Assembly: GCF_034351645.1 (NCBI RefSeq)
Contig: NZ_CP133782.1
Location: 4,866,001 to 4,930,000, forward strand
Source of the DNA: Pseudomonas sp. DC1.2
GTDB taxonomy: Bacteria > Pseudomonadota > Gammaproteobacteria > Pseudomonadales > Pseudomonadaceae
Direction: 5' to 3'
Length of the DNA stretch: 64,000 nucleotides
Shown: positions 37,701 to 47,882 of the stretch, piece after piece
Layout: each line of letters begins with the position of its first letter
Numbering within the stretch: position 1 is the stretch's first letter
Notes under the pieces: model-generated
What the model was told of the DNA's origin: nothing
The model's database searches: none
What the model saw: only the letters and a program-made list of their open reading frames with translations
Position numbers and translations under genes: made by a program

Positions 37701-39352
37701 CCACGGTCGATCAGGATTTCCTTGGTGGTCTTGACCCGATACGCCGCGCCGTCGCTGGCAAAAACCGTGAGCATGTAACGGCTCGGTTTGTCGGCGGCCG
37801 GCAAGTCGAGGGTCGCGTTGCCCTTGGAATCGGTGGTCAACTCGGTGCTGCTCAGCTCAATCGGAAATTGCCCGAGGTATTGCAGTTCGTTGTCGACCAT
37901 CGACAGTTGCTGGGCGCGCAGGCCCAAGGTCAACTTGGCGCCGACCACCGGTTTGCCGTCCGGGTACAGCAGCACCAGGCTGCCCTTCACCGGCTCGCCC
38001 GTGTGGTAATCCTGCTTGGCGAGGTTCAACGAGATTTCGAAGTGCGGCTTGATGTATTCAGCGACGCGAAAGGCGCTGCTGTAGGCCTGATCCTTGTAGC
38101 TGAACCGCAGCTCATAACCGCCCGCCACCGCGTTTTCCGGCAATTGGAAACGACCCTGGGTGCCGGCCTTGGAATCGAGCTTCAGCGCCAACGACTGTAG
38201 CGCAGAGCCGGTTGCATCGAGCACCGTCACGTTGACATCGGCCGCGCTCGGCACTACCGAATCCCGAGCGTTCTTGAACTCGCGACCGACGATTTTCAGC
38301 GACACCCAATCCCCCGGCCGGTACAGCGGCCGGTCGGTGAAGGCATAGAGTTTGGTGTCGTAGATTTCGCTGTCGTAATAGAAGTTCTCGGAGACAAAAA
38401 CACCACCCTCTTCGTCTTCGCCGATCACGAACGAACGTTCGGGGCTGACGTGTTTCAGTCGCAGTAAACCATCGGCATCCGTCGCACCACTGCTCATCAC
38501 GCCCAGGCCATCGGTCCACAGCACGTTGACCTTGGGCACCGAACTGCCTTCGTGTTTACGCGCCGCCCAGACCACCAGCTCATCGCCGGCAATTTTGCTT
38601 ACGGCCACGGTATTGGAAACGAAGACCATGGTGGTCGCGCGGTACTTGCCGATCAGCGCTTCGACCAAATACAAACCCGGTTTCAGATGACCCAACGGGA
38701 TGTACACATTGCCCGGAGCAACACTGACAAATTCGCTGGAAGAACCGGCCAGGTTCACACCGGCCGGCGGCTGGATCGGTTTGGCTTCCCACAGTGGATA
38801 ACGGAATTGGCTGACCACTGGCAGGCCCGGAATCAGCGCGAATTGCGGCTGAGCGTCGTAGGGCGTTGGCGCAGAGATCGCGCTGCCCATCTTCAGCTCA
38901 GGCACTTCCTCGGTGACTTGTTTGCGCGACTCGTAGGAAAACGCCCGTTGCATCACACGACGGGATTTGCGGTACCAGTTGTCCCACAGGTACGCGAGGG
39001 TATTCGACAGGCCTTCGCCCTTGAACTGGCCGTCGCTGACCACACGGTGCAGGTTCTTCTGGCGCTTGAGGAAATCCAGCGGCTTGTCGATGCGATAGAC
39101 GCGAATGTCAGCGCCACCGTAAGGCTCCATGCGGAACCGGCGATAGTCGCGGCCCGGCGCTTCGAGGCGCACCATCGCCTGTTCGTCACTGGCGAAACTG
39201 CTATCGGCCAACAGGAAAAAGCTTTCACCGGCCACCGGCGTGTAGCCGCTGGGCTCGACGGTGTCTTCGGCATTGACCGTGGCGAACGGAATCAGCAACG
39301 CCAGCAATAAAGGAATTCGAGAGCAAATGCGCAGCATGCGGGCACCGGTCAT
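34778..39352 (-). CDS. magD: Alpha-2-macroglobulin-like protein MagD (type without thioester)
   Basis: A 1524-residue secreted bacterial alpha-2-macroglobulin (YfaS family). The signal peptide [20 protein letters not shown] ends near VNAED. Many macroglobulin domains follow (for example [20 protein letters not shown] near 290 and [20 protein letters not shown] near 770), a likely bait region, and an alpha-helical TED near 1050-1330. The usual thioester motif CxEQ is replaced by [11 protein letters not shown], so the covalent trap is absent, as in YfaS and MagD. The start overlaps the magC stop by ATGA. Type-II proteins of this sort are thought to inhibit proteases or guard peptidoglycan repair in the periplasm. 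Confidence 0.95.
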   Translation of the reverse strand: MTGARMLRICSRIPLLLALLIPFATVNAEDTVEPSGYTPVAGESFFLLADSSFASDEQAMVRLEAPGRDYRRFRMEPYGGADIRVYRIDKPLDFLKRQKNLHRVVSDGQFKGEGLSNTLAYLWDNWYRKSRRVMQRAFSYESRKQVTEEVPELKMGSAISAPTPYDAQPQFALIPGLPVVSQFRYPLWEAKPIQPPAGVNLAGSSSEFVSVAPGNVYIPLGHLKPGLYLVEALIGKYRATTMVFVSNTVAVSKIAGDELVVWAARKHEGSSVPKVNVLWTDGLGVMSSGATDADGLLRLKHVSPERSFVIGEDEEGGVFVSENFYYDSEIYDTKLYAFTDRPLYRPGDWVSLKIVGREFKNARDSVVPSAADVNVTVLDATGSALQSLALKLDSKAGTQGRFQLPENAVAGGYELRFSYKDQAYSSAFRVAEYIKPHFEISLNLAKQDYHTGEPVKGSLVLLYPDGKPVVGAKLTLGLRAQQLSMVDNELQYLGQFPIELSSTELTTDSKGNATLDLPAADKPSRYMLTVFASDGAAYRVKTTKEILIDRGAASFRLSAPQRFSAVGDKVAFSYANEGGSEQSKAVTASSYNWVRLEDQSTGDGKLSAKDQGFSLAFERPGTYNLTLKDEHGRVVGATGHSVTGDGVKAVPGTVEIVLDKPEYKAGDEALALITFPEPVSDALLSLERDKVEATALLSKGGDWLKMEKLSDTQYRARIAVKDNFAPNLTFSVLYTKGGQYSFQNAGIKVITPQIDVAIATDKEAYQPGDTVSVDLTTQFAGKPIPAHLTVSVVDEMIYALQPEVAPSIDQFFYHPRRNNVRTSASLSFISYDVALPGSPGAPGKANRSERGVKVLERPRREDVDTAAWQPELVTDANGKTRFTFKMPDSLTRWRITARAIADDGQVGQKKQFVRSEKPLYLKWSGPTKFRTGDKPDLGVFAFSQAEKPVKAELVIHYGAADQRVPVTLNNGINYIALPAFALTNGEWTAELVQDGKTVDALAVRLAASGEGWQVTRSQSLNVVSGETPLTLPVDATDIRLRLDDSPQALLRSALDDLLGYPYGGVEQTASRLLPLSIAYPSLSSNPQVRDRLRLILQNSRLRLVQMAGPSASFTWWGQDGEPDAFLTAYAYYADWYASKALSLSLPPEHWQRVLEVYAKQAKTTPLLQRALTLSFAKSMQLPVNTLLSGLMDDLAKAGDGNAANLMDDGEDSIVMSDPDSALGLAAARALTASLAKQSKVALPDAFNRQLADAQQRLAVSSQPFAEALNLSLQAFDQAHAQALLQRLLPQQSTLERALALTWLQRSIEQASPTIALAPGDGWKKKYGDSGEVYWTWQGAAPVPALLSVTGTQERPLRATLSYQTQQPAIDPMAVTITRRLSRLVPGDEAFAFKLEAVGDKPLSSDSLYLDEVIITSKAPKPLRYGMIEVPLPPGADVERTTWGIKLMGKAGTEPTALEKARFEPGQMAYAIPVDALSGELRVRHLVRFSQKGQFNLPPVRFTQVYAPQHQAQEQKPALGQATVH

Positions 39353-39999
39353 TGGGAGAGAAAGTTCAGTCGATAGACGCCGATGAAGTTGGGGTTGGCT
39401 GCGTCGGGTATCCATCGGGTGTCCTTCCATGTCATGAGTTGCTGCAGGCTCGCGGATCGCATGCCGTTGTCAGTGGGGGTGGTCGTGCCGGTGTGATAGG
39501 CGATGTAGCGGCCCATCCAGATCATCAGGTGCTGGTCGTCGCCCTGATCGAAAAACATCAGGTCGCCGGGCCGGGCTTGCGCCAGGTCTCGGCCGACCAG
39601 GTGGCTGTTGAACTGAATCAATTTGATCGCGTTGACGTAAGGCCCGACCTTACCGCCACCCTGTTGCCATTGCTGGGCGAGGCCGCGCTGGGCTTCGCTC
39701 AGTTGCAGTTCCGGTGGCAGGTAACGGTTGGACAGGCCATTGCTGCGCAGCCATTTGTCGTCATGCACTTTCAGGGCTTCGTTGGCGGCAAAACGAACCA
39801 GCCCGGCGCAGTCCTGTTGATACCAGCGCGGGCTCGGGCCCTGGGTCAGCTGCTCTTGGGCGATGCGCACAAACCAGGCGCGAAACACCTGGGATTGCTG
39901 CACGTCCAGCGGCGGCGGCTCATTGGCAAACGCCCGACTACCGAGCAGCATCGCCAGCAGGCCGAGGCCTCGGATAAGCGCGATCACAGGGCTTTCCAT
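39349..39999 (-). CDS. magC: MagC-like DUF1175 (YfaT) protein
   Basis: A 216-residue secreted protein. The start [20 protein letters not shown] gives a normal signal peptide ending near AFANEP; it overlaps magB by 16 bases. The DUF1175 family shares the NlpC/P60-like core: [16 protein letters not shown] near residue 65 (Cys), [18 protein letters not shown] near 150 (His), so a cysteine-peptidase or amidase activity is possible. It lies between magB and magD, as in E. coli yfa and P. aeruginosa mag. Confidence 0.88.
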   Translation of the reverse strand: MESPVIALIRGLGLLAMLLGSRAFANEPPPLDVQQSQVFRAWFVRIAQEQLTQGPSPRWYQQDCAGLVRFAANEALKVHDDKWLRSNGLSNRYLPPELQLSEAQRGLAQQWQQGGGKVGPYVNAIKLIQFNSHLVGRDLAQARPGDLMFFDQGDDQHLMIWMGRYIAYHTGTTTPTDNGMRSASLQQLMTWKDTRWIPDAANPNFIGVYRLNFLSQ

Positions 40000-41720
40000 T
40001 CCAGCGGCAGCCACTGCCAATGGCCGTTCGGCTCGCTGCCCTTGGGCAGGGTCAGCGCGTATTTGCCGTAGCCGCCGAGCGTGCGCAGTTTCGGGATCAA
40101 GTAGGTTTGCGCGGCGTTGTAGAACACCGGTTCCATGTCTTGCGGCAGGCTGTCGAGGGTTTCCTGTTGCATCAACTGCGCCATGGAATCCGGGCCGAAG
40201 TAGACCGGCATCAGCAAGTCGTTGGGCAACACATCGGCCAGCGGCGGGAAGTGTCTGTCGAGGGTGCCGAGGGCTTTGTCCAACAGTTTGTCGTCGAGGG
40301 AGAACAGCAGCGTCGAACCGTGACGGGCCAGGCTGACTTTCATGAACGCCTTGCCGGTGACCGCATCAGGATTCTCGGCGTCCTTGGCCGCATACGGGCC
40401 AAAGTTGGAGCTGACCTGACGCTGCCACTGATGGGTTTCGCCTTCTTGCTTCTCGACCACCGGGAACGCGTGCTCGTCGACCTTGCCTTCATAGGCACCC
40501 ACCATCGAGCCAAACAGGCTACCCAGGTCGCCGTCGAGTTTGGCGCTGTCCTTGTCGTTCAGACTGACCACCAGCAGTGGCGTGTACAGCCGCGAATCGG
40601 CGTACCAGCACAGGCCAGCGGCACCGGCCACATGTTCGGTCAGGGCCTCGGCGATTTTTTCTTCGGCGCCCAGTTTTACCAGCAGCGGTTTCTGTTGCTC
40701 AGCAGCCAGCGGCAAGGCTACGCAGGCACTGGCCCCCATGGGCATGGCTTGCCAGATCGGTTTGAAATCGAAATCCGGCTGGTTATCCAGTTCGTCCATG
40801 GCCAGGTAGCTGCGCCAGCCCTTGTCGTCCATGTCGAAACGCAGGCCGGCGAAGTTCGGGATAAAGCGCTGATAACCCATGGCCAACACGCTGGAGTTGA
40901 CCGACAGGCGCTGCTTCACTTCCGGCGCGCGGGGTTGCAGGCCGAAGGCTTCCGGGAACAGTTTGTCGCCGTTGAGCAGCGCGGCGATGGCGTTGGTCGA
41001 TACGCTGCCCGGCTCCTCAGTGGCGCCATTGTCCGGATCGTAGAGTTTGGCCGGGTTCGACAGCACCACCAGTTTGTCGCCATGGGAGGCGAACAGCAGC
41101 GATTTGGTGGCGTTGTAGACCAGTTGATAGAGCGCCACATCGTCGGTGCCGACTTTCACGTCGCCGACTTTGGTCAGTTGCGTATCGTCCAGCGCAACCT
41201 TGGCCAGTGGCTCCAGCACCTTGGCCAGACCACCGCGATCCATCACCAACAAGAAGTCTTTCAGGCGCCCGTCCGCCCCGCGCCACAGCGCCACATCAGC
41301 CGGTTGATCGAAGAGTTGCTCGATCAGGCTGTCCTGCAACTTCAGGTCATGTTCGTAAATGATCCGCCGCAAGCTACCGATCAAACCGAGGCGATCCGCA
41401 TGCGTTTCGTAATAGAAGACGAAATCTTCGGTCAGGGTTGCCTTGAGGAATGGCACCGCCAGCAAATCCTTGGGCAATTGGCTCAAGGAATGGGTTTCCA
41501 GCAGACCATCCGGGCGGCTCATGCCCAGTTTGTCGCTGGCTAGCGCCGCCGCGGGCACTTTGGGTTTGTGCATGAGCCAGCCCAACCCGCCTGCCACGCC
41601 AGCCACCAGGCACAGCCCGATCAGCACGGCCGGCCAACGCCGGGAAGATTTGGCAACCGGTACGTCAGCGGCCGGGGGAACGGCAGGGGAAATCGTGTTA
41701 TCGCTCATGTTCACGCTCAT
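39984..41720 (-). CDS. magB: MagB-like DUF2138 (YfaA) membrane-anchored protein
   Basis: A protein of about 578 residues with one N-terminal membrane helix ([20 protein letters not shown]) and a large periplasmic DUF2138 domain. Conserved-looking blocks include [20 protein letters not shown] near residue 80, [20 protein letters not shown] near 115 and [18 protein letters not shown] near 475. Start codons at 41720 and 41708 are both possible and neither has a strong ribosome site. Function unknown; it accompanies alpha-2-macroglobulin genes in this operon type. Confidence 0.86.
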   Translation of the reverse strand: MSVNMSDNTISPAVPPAADVPVAKSSRRWPAVLIGLCLVAGVAGGLGWLMHKPKVPAAALASDKLGMSRPDGLLETHSLSQLPKDLLAVPFLKATLTEDFVFYYETHADRLGLIGSLRRIIYEHDLKLQDSLIEQLFDQPADVALWRGADGRLKDFLLVMDRGGLAKVLEPLAKVALDDTQLTKVGDVKVGTDDVALYQLVYNATKSLLFASHGDKLVVLSNPAKLYDPDNGATEEPGSVSTNAIAALLNGDKLFPEAFGLQPRAPEVKQRLSVNSSVLAMGYQRFIPNFAGLRFDMDDKGWRSYLAMDELDNQPDFDFKPIWQAMPMGASACVALPLAAEQQKPLLVKLGAEEKIAEALTEHVAGAAGLCWYADSRLYTPLLVVSLNDKDSAKLDGDLGSLFGSMVGAYEGKVDEHAFPVVEKQEGETHQWQRQVSSNFGPYAAKDAENPDAVTGKAFMKVSLARHGSTLLFSLDDKLLDKALGTLDRHFPPLADVLPNDLLMPVYFGPDSMAQLMQQETLDSLPQDMEPVFYNAAQTYLIPKLRTLGGYGKYALTLPKGSEPNGHWQWLPLEWKAL

Positions 41721-41759
41721 GTTCCCAAAGCTCAGCAATTCATCCGTGAGGCGGGATGC

Positions 41760-42551
41760 TTAATAGTTGAAAGTCTTGACCAGCAGCAGATCACCGATGG
41801 CCCGCAGGGGCACGATGAAGGTCTCGCGTTTTTCGTCGACGGTGTTTTCGTTAAGCACCAGGTTGATCTGCGAGGTAATCACCTCGTTCTGGTTACTGTG
41901 CTCATCGAAGTTATAGCCTTCGCTGCCGAAGTTGCCCCAATAGTTCACATAAACCAGATAGGTGCCATGCATCGGCGCGGTCATGGTGAACATTTCCGGG
42001 CCGGGGCCATCGACACCGTCCGGGTCCAGACCGCCGCCATTGGTCAACGCCGTGTGGGCGAAGAACGCGTGCTGGCCGTCGGGAGTAATGATGTGCAAGT
42101 CGAGTTCGGCTTTGGGATCGTCCCAGCCCAGCACCACACGAATCCGCGCCGGAGTTCGCAGGGTGTTGGCTTCATAGAATTGAACGCGCTTGAGCGATTT
42201 ACCCTCGGCACTGCGCACTTCGACGCTGTTGGAACCAGCGCCAAACGCATACGGCCGGGCAAAGCGCCCTTGCTCGTCGGTGTACAGGTTCAGCGGATTA
42301 CCGTTGACCGCCAGCGTGTGAGGCCCGCGTTGCGTGCCGATGGCCTTGAGCTGGCCTTCGATCATCGTGCGATTGCGCTGCACGCCCCGGTCGATGGGCG
42401 GTGTGGGATAGGCCACTTGAGGGTATTCACTGCGGTCCAGTAAACCGTTATAACGCCAGCCGCCCACCGGCTCCGACAGCTCGGCCGCAGGCGCTGCCCA
42501 CGCAACCTGGGCGCAAACCAGCAGTATCAGCAGTGAAAGAAAAAAACGCAT
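41760..42551 (-). CDS. magA: MagA-like DUF2135 periplasmic protein
   Basis: First gene of the operon. The 263-residue protein starts MRFFLSLLILLVCAQVAWAA, preceded by GGAGG at good spacing. Its C-terminal DUF2135 domain reads RIRVVLGWDDPKAELDLHII, DGQHAFFAHTALTNGGGLDP, YLVYVNYWGNFGSEGYN. It is paralogous to the last gene, magF. The 417-base gap upstream should contain the operon promoter. Confidence 0.88.
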   Translation of the reverse strand: MRFFLSLLILLVCAQVAWAAPAAELSEPVGGWRYNGLLDRSEYPQVAYPTPPIDRGVQRNRTMIEGQLKAIGTQRGPHTLAVNGNPLNLYTDEQGRFARPYAFGAGSNSVEVRSAEGKSLKRVQFYEANTLRTPARIRVVLGWDDPKAELDLHIITPDGQHAFFAHTALTNGGGLDPDGVDGPGPEMFTMTAPMHGTYLVYVNYWGNFGSEGYNFDEHSNQNEVITSQINLVLNENTVDEKRETFIVPLRAIGDLLLVKTFNY

Positions 42552-42633
42552 GTGAGGCCTCCTGCCCTGCATCACTAAACCTTGCGCCCGGTCCTCGGCG
42601 CGTGACAGATAAAAAACGGCGTTTAGTCAGAAA

Positions 42634-42653
42634 GACCCGTGATCGCACGGGTC
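42634..42653. promoter_or_regulatory. Hairpin in the mag operon leader
   Basis: Arms GACCCGTG and CACGGGTC pair perfectly around ATCG, 83 bases before the magA start. On the minus strand it is followed by TTTCTGACT, too weak for a clear terminator. It may be a leader hairpin or an operator. Confidence 0.45.
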
Positions 42654-42760
42654 GTAGAAGGCGCGAAGGTTAGCTATTCGGCAGTTTTTTAACAATCAGA
42701 TAGATCTGGATTTGTGGTGAGAGTCACGGCGAATGTCAGGCGCGAGCTGAATAGCGGGGT

Positions 42761-42803
42761 TATTCGGCTCACGAAATGAGCCGAATAGGATCAGTATTCG
42801 GCT
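42761..42803. promoter_or_regulatory. Perfect palindrome plus repeated half-site
   Basis: Arms of eleven bases, TATTCGGCTCA (42761-42771) and TGAGCCGAATA (42777-42787), enclose CGAAA. A further direct copy of TATTCGGCT begins at 42795, and TATTCGGC also occurs at 42674. The set lies between the mag promoter region and the broken ATPase gene. It looks like an operator array for a DNA-binding regulator that is no longer present in the window, or a recombination scar. The rest of the 42552-42968 gap holds no gene that I can support. Confidence 0.55.
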
Positions 42804-42968
42804 TAGTGACTCTGGTGCGCCCAAATTCATGGCGCCACACCGGGTCTGGGACGGAGGCGCAGGCCATTCGTTTTTCAACAAAGATTTCGACTGAAGCTCA
42901 ATCCCGTCTCATGGTCAACTACGGCCCTAAATACGCTGGCAAGTGCGCAAAGAACCAGAGGTAAGTCC

Positions 42969-43914
42969 GTGATACTGCAAAAACTGAAACTCAAGGATTT
43001 CCGTCGATTCGAGGACATTGAAATCGACTTTCATCCTGAACTGACGGTAATTGCCGCACGAAACGGGCAAGGCAAAACCACGATTCTGGAGGCCATTGCC
43101 ACCGCTCTCGGCCCTTTTGTTGGCGCATTTGACATGGGGAAGTCCAAGCACATCGAGCGCACGGATGCCCGCTATGTTCGTTTAGGCAATAGTTTTGAAA
43201 ATGAGCAGCGATTCCCGGTCATTATTGATGCCGCTCTGGAAGCACCGGACATTAAGTGGCAGCGGGCACTGCACGGCCCGAAAAGTCGCACTACTACAAA
43301 AGAAGCAGCGCCAACTCGCCATGTTTCATCAAGACCACGGTCTCTTACCGCTCAGCCTGTTGAGCGATGGCGTAAGGGCCATGATTTCGCTTACAACCGA
43401 CATGGCCTTGCGCTGCAGCCGCCTTAATGGGCACTTCAAGGAGCAAGCCTCTCTACTGACAAAAGGGATTGTCTTGATCGATGAAGTGGAACTGCATCTG
43501 CATCCGGCCTGGCAGCAGCAAGTCATAGCGTCTTTGCGCAGGGCCTTTCCAAAAATTCAATTCATTCTCAGCACCCATAGCCCCCAGGTACTGACAACCG
43601 TCAACCGCGAACAGATTCGGGTCATTTACAGGCAAGAGGACACCTGGATTGCAGAGCGCCCCAAAATGAGCCCCCTTGGGCAAGAAGCCGGAGATGCTCT
43701 TGCAGGCATTATGGAAGTGCCTGAGCGTCCAGACATTCCAATTACAGAGACGGCTAACGCCTATGAACAATTCGCCCGAGACGGTGAAGCTGATAAGCCA
43801 CAGGCAAAGGAATTGAAAGCAGAACTCGACAAAGCCGGCTATCAAATTCCAAAAATCGAAGCCGAACTTTGGGATTTTCTTGCTGAGCATGCCGAGAGCC
43901 AAAAGAATGATTGA
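42969..43914 (+). pseudogene. Broken RecF/PtuA-like AAA ATPase of a defence cassette
   Basis: The reading frame from the GTG at 42969 encodes LKLKDFRRFEDIEIDFHPEL and Walker A ARNGQGKTTILEAIATAL, then KSRTTTKEA near base 43310, and ends out of frame at 43427. From about 43300 a second frame (shifted by one) continues with QRQLAMFHQDHGLLPLSLLS, the ABC-like signature LSDGVRAMI, Walker B GIVLIDEVELHLHP and ILSTHSPQVLTTV, to a stop at 43914. Together this is an OLD/RecF-type ATPase that has lost its middle, joined out of frame. Such ATPases pair with HNH nucleases in Septu (PtuAB) and Ec78-like retron systems. It overlaps the nuclease remnant by eight bases. Confidence 0.82.
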
Positions 43915-44502
43915 GCTGATTCATGCTCCCGTTCCGGCTGAAGCGAGCAAAGCATTATCGGACTACGCCGCTGCCGCTCCCGGAGCAGGGCCGAACGAGT
44001 TCGATACACTGGCTTTTCTTCCGTATAAAAAATCGTCAAAGCCTCCCACCATCAAACCCAGGAAGGTTTGTGCGCCTACTGCGAGACATCATTACAGGCT
44101 GACAAAGGCCAGGTGGAACATATAAAGCCCAAAGGAGGAAAAAGGCTCATCCGCACCTGACGTTCGATTACACAAACTACGCGCACGGCTGCATTAGCAA
44201 TAATTCGAAAACCTGCGGCCAAAAAAGGGGTCGGAAATTCTGCCTATCGTGCCAAGACCCGGCTGCAATGTTTTTTTTCGATATCTACAAAGGGAAACCT
44301 AAGCCCAGCACCGACGCTTTCAGATGCCGACAAACAACGAGTAAGTGAAACAATCCGAATACTCGGGCTTCAGCACCCTCCGCTCGTCCTTGAGCGAAAG
44401 AAAATGATCGACGCACTGTTGGAAGTGAAAGCAAAAATGCCTGCCCTTGCACCGCTATATCTAAGCACCAGAGAGTTTCGGCACATCCTCAAGCGCCTTT
44501 AA
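43907..44502 (+). pseudogene. Broken HNH nuclease (PtuB / retron-associated type)
   Basis: Starts at ATG 43907 (MIELIHAPVPAEASKALSDY) overlapping the ATPase stop. The frame breaks near 44065; in the next frame comes GLCAYCETSLQADKGQVEHI followed by KPKGG, then from about 44150 another frame gives HPHLTFDYTNYAHGCISNN and KTCGQ, then near 44230 SEILPIVPRPGCNVFF in a third, and finally SDADKQRVSETIRILGLQHP through REFRHILKRL to a stop at 44502. CxYC, the His in VEHIKPK and the C-x-TCG cysteines are the zinc-finger/HNH marks of this nuclease family. At least three frameshifts make it non-functional. Confidence 0.8.
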
Positions 44503-44614
44503 AACGTAGCCAGATAGAAACCTGCATACAGCATCTCCATCGGTCCGCGCGTTGCTGACAACCCCCATGTCTGCTAGTGTCGCGCCGGTTTAACGTCAAC
44601 CGGAAATAGCCGCC

Positions 44615-44857
44615 ATGGCCCGCAAAAAAGCTGCACTGGATTTCGAACAATCCCTCGCTGACCTGCAAACACTGGTCGAGCGACTGGAGAACGGCGAGTT
44701 GTCGCTGGAAGACTCGCTGACGGCTTTCGAGCAAGGCATCGGTCTGACCCGCGATTGCCAGGCGGCGCTGGCCCAGGCAGAGCAAAAGGTTCAAGTGCTG
44801 CTCGAGCGTGATGGCGAGCTGGCCGAGGAACCCTTTGACGCGGATCAGCCCGAATGA
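44615..44857 (+). CDS. xseB: Exodeoxyribonuclease VII small subunit
   Basis: Small subunit that binds the XseA large subunit to degrade single-stranded DNA into short oligonucleotides. The 80-residue helical protein has the family core [20 protein letters not shown] and [15 protein letters not shown]. It is the first gene of the xseB-ispA-dxs cluster found in many gamma-proteobacteria; it overlaps ispA by ATGA. Confidence 0.95.
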   Translation: MARKKAALDFEQSLADLQTLVERLENGELSLEDSLTAFEQGIGLTRDCQAALAQAEQKVQVLLERDGELAEEPFDADQPE

Positions 44858-45741
44858 TTGCTGCCTATTCGGCGACCAGCCAGGCCAGGGTTAACGCAGC
44901 ATTGCAAACCCTGTTCAACGCGCCAGGCCCCGAACTCGCCCGTCTCTATGAGGCCATGCGCTATAGCGTTATGAACGGCGGCAAGCGTGTGCGTCCGCTG
45001 CTGGCTTATGCCGCGTGCGAAGCGCTGGGCGGCAAGGCTGAACAGGCCAATGGCGCGGCGTGCGCTGTGGAGCTGATTCACGCCTATTCCCTGGTGCATG
45101 ACGACTTACCGGCCATGGACGACGATGATCTGCGTCGCGGCCAGCCCACCACCCACAAAAAATTCGATGAGGCCTGTGCGATCCTCGCCGGCGACGGCTT
45201 GCAGAGCCTGGCCTTCAGCGCCCTGCTCGACTCGCGCCTGAGCACCTTGGATGCGCAAATCAGCTTGCAGATGGTCAGCGCCCTGGCGCTGGCAGCCGGC
45301 CCGGCGGGCATGGTCGGCGGCCAGGCCATCGACCTCGGTTCCGTCGGTTTGAAGCTCGATCAAAAAGCCCTTGAGTACATGCACCGGCACAAGACCGGTG
45401 CCTTGATCGAGGTCAGCGTCAAACTCGGCGCCCTGGCCAGCGGCCGTGCCGAAAAGGACGAGCTGAAGTCTTTGCAGACCTATGCCCAAGCCGTTGGCCT
45501 GGCGTTTCAGGTGCAGGACGATATTCTCGACGTCGAAAGTGATACTGAAACCCTCGGCAAACGCCAAGGCGCCGATATCGCTCGGGACAAACCCACTTAC
45601 CCGGCCTTACTCGGCCTCGATGCCGCCAAGACCTATGCCTTGGAACTGCGCGATCAGGCCCTGCATGCACTGCGACCGTTTGACGCGGCAGCCGAGCCCC
45701 TGCGCGACCTGGCCCGCTACATTGTCGAGCGCCGCAGCTAA
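44854..45741 (+). CDS. ispA: Farnesyl diphosphate synthase
   Basis: Builds farnesyl diphosphate from IPP and DMAPP/GPP for ubiquinone and undecaprenyl phosphate. The 295-residue prenyltransferase has the first aspartate-rich motif in [20 protein letters not shown] near residue 80 and the second in [18 protein letters not shown] near 222, with [20 protein letters not shown] near 40. The start overlaps xseB. The two Asp-rich motifs and the residues around them are as in bacterial short-chain enzymes. Confidence 0.96.
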   Translation: MIAAYSATSQARVNAALQTLFNAPGPELARLYEAMRYSVMNGGKRVRPLLAYAACEALGGKAEQANGAACAVELIHAYSLVHDDLPAMDDDDLRRGQPTTHKKFDEACAILAGDGLQSLAFSALLDSRLSTLDAQISLQMVSALALAAGPAGMVGGQAIDLGSVGLKLDQKALEYMHRHKTGALIEVSVKLGALASGRAEKDELKSLQTYAQAVGLAFQVQDDILDVESDTETLGKRQGADIARDKPTYPALLGLDAAKTYALELRDQALHALRPFDAAAEPLRDLARYIVERRS

Positions 45742-45833
45742 GTGACTCACGCTCAAGTTCAGACCAACGCGTGGGCATGGGGCGATGCATCAGGTAAACT
45801 GCCGCCTCTTCTATACCTATAACGATTCGCCTG

Positions 45834-47732
45834 ATGCCCACGACGTTTCATGAGATTCCCCGCAAGCGCCCGACCACGCCCCTGCTCGACCGTGCTAACA
45901 CGCCGGACGGCCTGCGCCGGTTAGGCGAAGCCGAGCTGGAAACCCTGGCTGATGAGTTGCGCCTGGAGTTGCTCTACACGGTCGGTCAGACCGGCGGGCA
46001 TTTCGGTGCCGGCCTGGGCGTCATTGAGCTGACCATCGCGTTGCATTACGTTTTCGACACCCCGGACGACCGGTTGGTGTGGGACGTGGGTCATCAGGCC
46101 TATCCGCACAAAATCCTCACCGGCCGTCGCGAGCGCATGAGCACGCTGCGCCAGAAGGACGGCGTGGCCGCTTTCCCGCGTCGCGCCGAGAGCGAGTACG
46201 ACACCTTCGGTGTTGGCCATTCCAGCACCTCGATCAGTGCGGCACTGGGCATGGCCATTGCGTCGCGCCTGCAAAACAGTGATCGCAAGGCAATTGCCGT
46301 GATCGGTGACGGCGCGTTGACCGCCGGCATGGCCTTCGAGGCGCTGAACCATGCGCCGGAAGTGAACGCCAATATGCTGGTGATCCTCAACGACAACGAC
46401 ATGTCGATCTCGCGCAACGTTGGCGGGCTGTCGAACTACCTGGCGAAAATCCTGTCCAGCCGCACTTACGCGAGCATGCGTGAGGGCAGTAAAAAGGTCC
46501 TGTCGCGCTTGCCCGGCGCTTGGGAAATCGCTCGTCGTACCGAAGAATACGCAAAAGGCATGCTGGTCCCCGGCACGCTGTTCGAAGAGCTGGGCTGGAA
46601 CTATATCGGTCCGATCGACGGCCACGACCTGCCGACCCTGATCGCCACGCTGCGCAACATGCGCGATCTAAAAGGCCCGCAGTTCCTGCACGTCGTTACC
46701 AAAAAAGGTAAAGGCTTCGCCCCCGCAGAAGTCGACCCGATCGGTTACCACGCCATCACTAAACTCGACCCCCTGGACGCTCCGGCCGCCGCGCCGAAGA
46801 AAGCCAGCGGGCCGAAGTACTCCGCGGTGTTCGGCGAGTGGCTGTGCAACATGGCCGCAGCCGACCCTCGTCTGGTGGGCATTACCCCGGCAATGAAAGA
46901 AGGCTCCGACTTGGTGGCCTTCAGCGAGCGCTTCCCGCTGCGCTATTTCGACGTGGCGATTGCCGAGCAGCACGCCGTGACCTTTGCCGCCGGCATGGCC
47001 TGCGAAGGCGCGAAACCGGTGGTCGCGATCTATTCGACGTTCCTGCAACGCGGTTACGACCAGCTGGTGCATGACGTGGCAGTGCAAAACCTCGACGTGC
47101 TGTTCGCCATCGACCGCGCTGGCCTGGTGGGCGAAGACGGCCCAACGCACGCCGGCAGCTTCGACCTGTCGTTCCTGCGCTGCATCCCCGGCATGCTGGT
47201 GATGACCCCGAGCGATGAAAACGAACTGCGCAAAATGCTCACCACCGGTTACCTCTACAACGGTCCGGCGGCGGTGCGTTACCCACGCGGTACGGGGCCG
47301 AATGCGCACATCGACAACGACCTGCAACCGATCGAAATCGGCAAAGGCGTGGTTCGCCGCCAAGGCAGCAAAGCCGCCCTGCTGGTATTCGGCGTGCAAC
47401 TGGCCGAGGCGCTAAAAGTCGCCGAAACGCTGGACGCGACGGTCGTCGACATGCGTTTCGTCAAACCGCTGGATGAAGCACTGGTTCGTGAAATTGCTGG
47501 CAGCCACGATTTACTGGTGACCATCGAAGAGAACGCAATCATGGGCGGGGCCGGGGGCGCTGTCAGCGAATTCCTCGCGAGGGAAAACATCCTTAAGTCA
47601 GTGCTGCACCTGGGCCTGCCAGATGCCTACGTCGAACACGCCAAGCCTGGACAAATGTTGGCCGAATGCGGACTGGACGAGGCAGGGATCGAAGCGGCAG
47701 TGCGTGAACGCCTGCAACGGCTTAACCTCTAA
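45834..47732 (+). CDS. dxs: 1-deoxy-D-xylulose-5-phosphate synthase
   Basis: First enzyme of the MEP pathway; condenses pyruvate and glyceraldehyde 3-phosphate using thiamine diphosphate. The 632-residue product has [19 protein letters not shown] near residue 80, the ThDP motif [17 protein letters not shown] near 155, the segment [18 protein letters not shown] near 380 with the catalytic Glu, and [19 protein letters not shown] near 430. It uses thiamine diphosphate, whose last kinase step, thiL, is also in this window. Located 90 bases after ispA. Confidence 0.97.
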   Translation: MPTTFHEIPRKRPTTPLLDRANTPDGLRRLGEAELETLADELRLELLYTVGQTGGHFGAGLGVIELTIALHYVFDTPDDRLVWDVGHQAYPHKILTGRRERMSTLRQKDGVAAFPRRAESEYDTFGVGHSSTSISAALGMAIASRLQNSDRKAIAVIGDGALTAGMAFEALNHAPEVNANMLVILNDNDMSISRNVGGLSNYLAKILSSRTYASMREGSKKVLSRLPGAWEIARRTEEYAKGMLVPGTLFEELGWNYIGPIDGHDLPTLIATLRNMRDLKGPQFLHVVTKKGKGFAPAEVDPIGYHAITKLDPLDAPAAAPKKASGPKYSAVFGEWLCNMAAADPRLVGITPAMKEGSDLVAFSERFPLRYFDVAIAEQHAVTFAAGMACEGAKPVVAIYSTFLQRGYDQLVHDVAVQNLDVLFAIDRAGLVGEDGPTHAGSFDLSFLRCIPGMLVMTPSDENELRKMLTTGYLYNGPAAVRYPRGTGPNAHIDNDLQPIEIGKGVVRRQGSKAALLVFGVQLAEALKVAETLDATVVDMRFVKPLDEALVREIAGSHDLLVTIEENAIMGGAGGAVSEFLARENILKSVLHLGLPDAYVEHAKPGQMLAECGLDEAGIEAAVRERLQRLNL

Positions 47733-47756
47733 ACCCCGGCCCCATGAAACACCCCT

Positions 47757-47846
47757 TGTGGGAGCGAGCCTGCTCGCGAAAGCGGTGTGTCAGTCAACGA
47801 CGATGTTGACTGACACACCGTCATCGCGAGCAGGCTCGCTCCCACA
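47757..47846. repeat. Full REPIN between dxs and btuB
   Basis: A 90-base nearly perfect inverted repeat: the outer arms are REP sequences (TGTGGGAGCGAGCCTGCTCG and its reverse complement at the far end) and the inner arms CGGTGTGTCAGTCAAC / GTTGACTGACACACCG extend the hairpin to a short central loop. It is the best-kept REP doublet in the window and would form a long hairpin in RNA, likely separating dxs from btuB. Confidence 0.92.
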
Positions 47847-47882
47847 GTTGATTTGCGCTCCCAAAATGCCAATGGACTGCCA

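Noticed and set aside
36911..38200. Long plus-strand open frame opposite magD
   Set aside because: A 429-codon frame on the antisense strand of a clear gene; the composition follows GC-rich codon mirroring and no domain is visible.
42552..42968. Retron reverse transcriptase or msr-msd near the broken cassette
   Set aside because: No RT motif (YADD) or suitable open frame occurs in any frame that I checked; only the palindrome array is present.
42969..44502. Sequencing errors as the sole cause of the broken cassette
   Set aside because: Long neighbouring genes (magD, dxs, mrdA) are intact, and the ATPase seems to lack a whole block, so true decay is more likely; homopolymer errors at single frameshifts in the nuclease cannot be excluded.
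47846..47882. Cobalamin riboswitch before btuB
   Set aside because: Only 36 bases remain between the REPIN and the start, and no B12-box-like sequence is seen.
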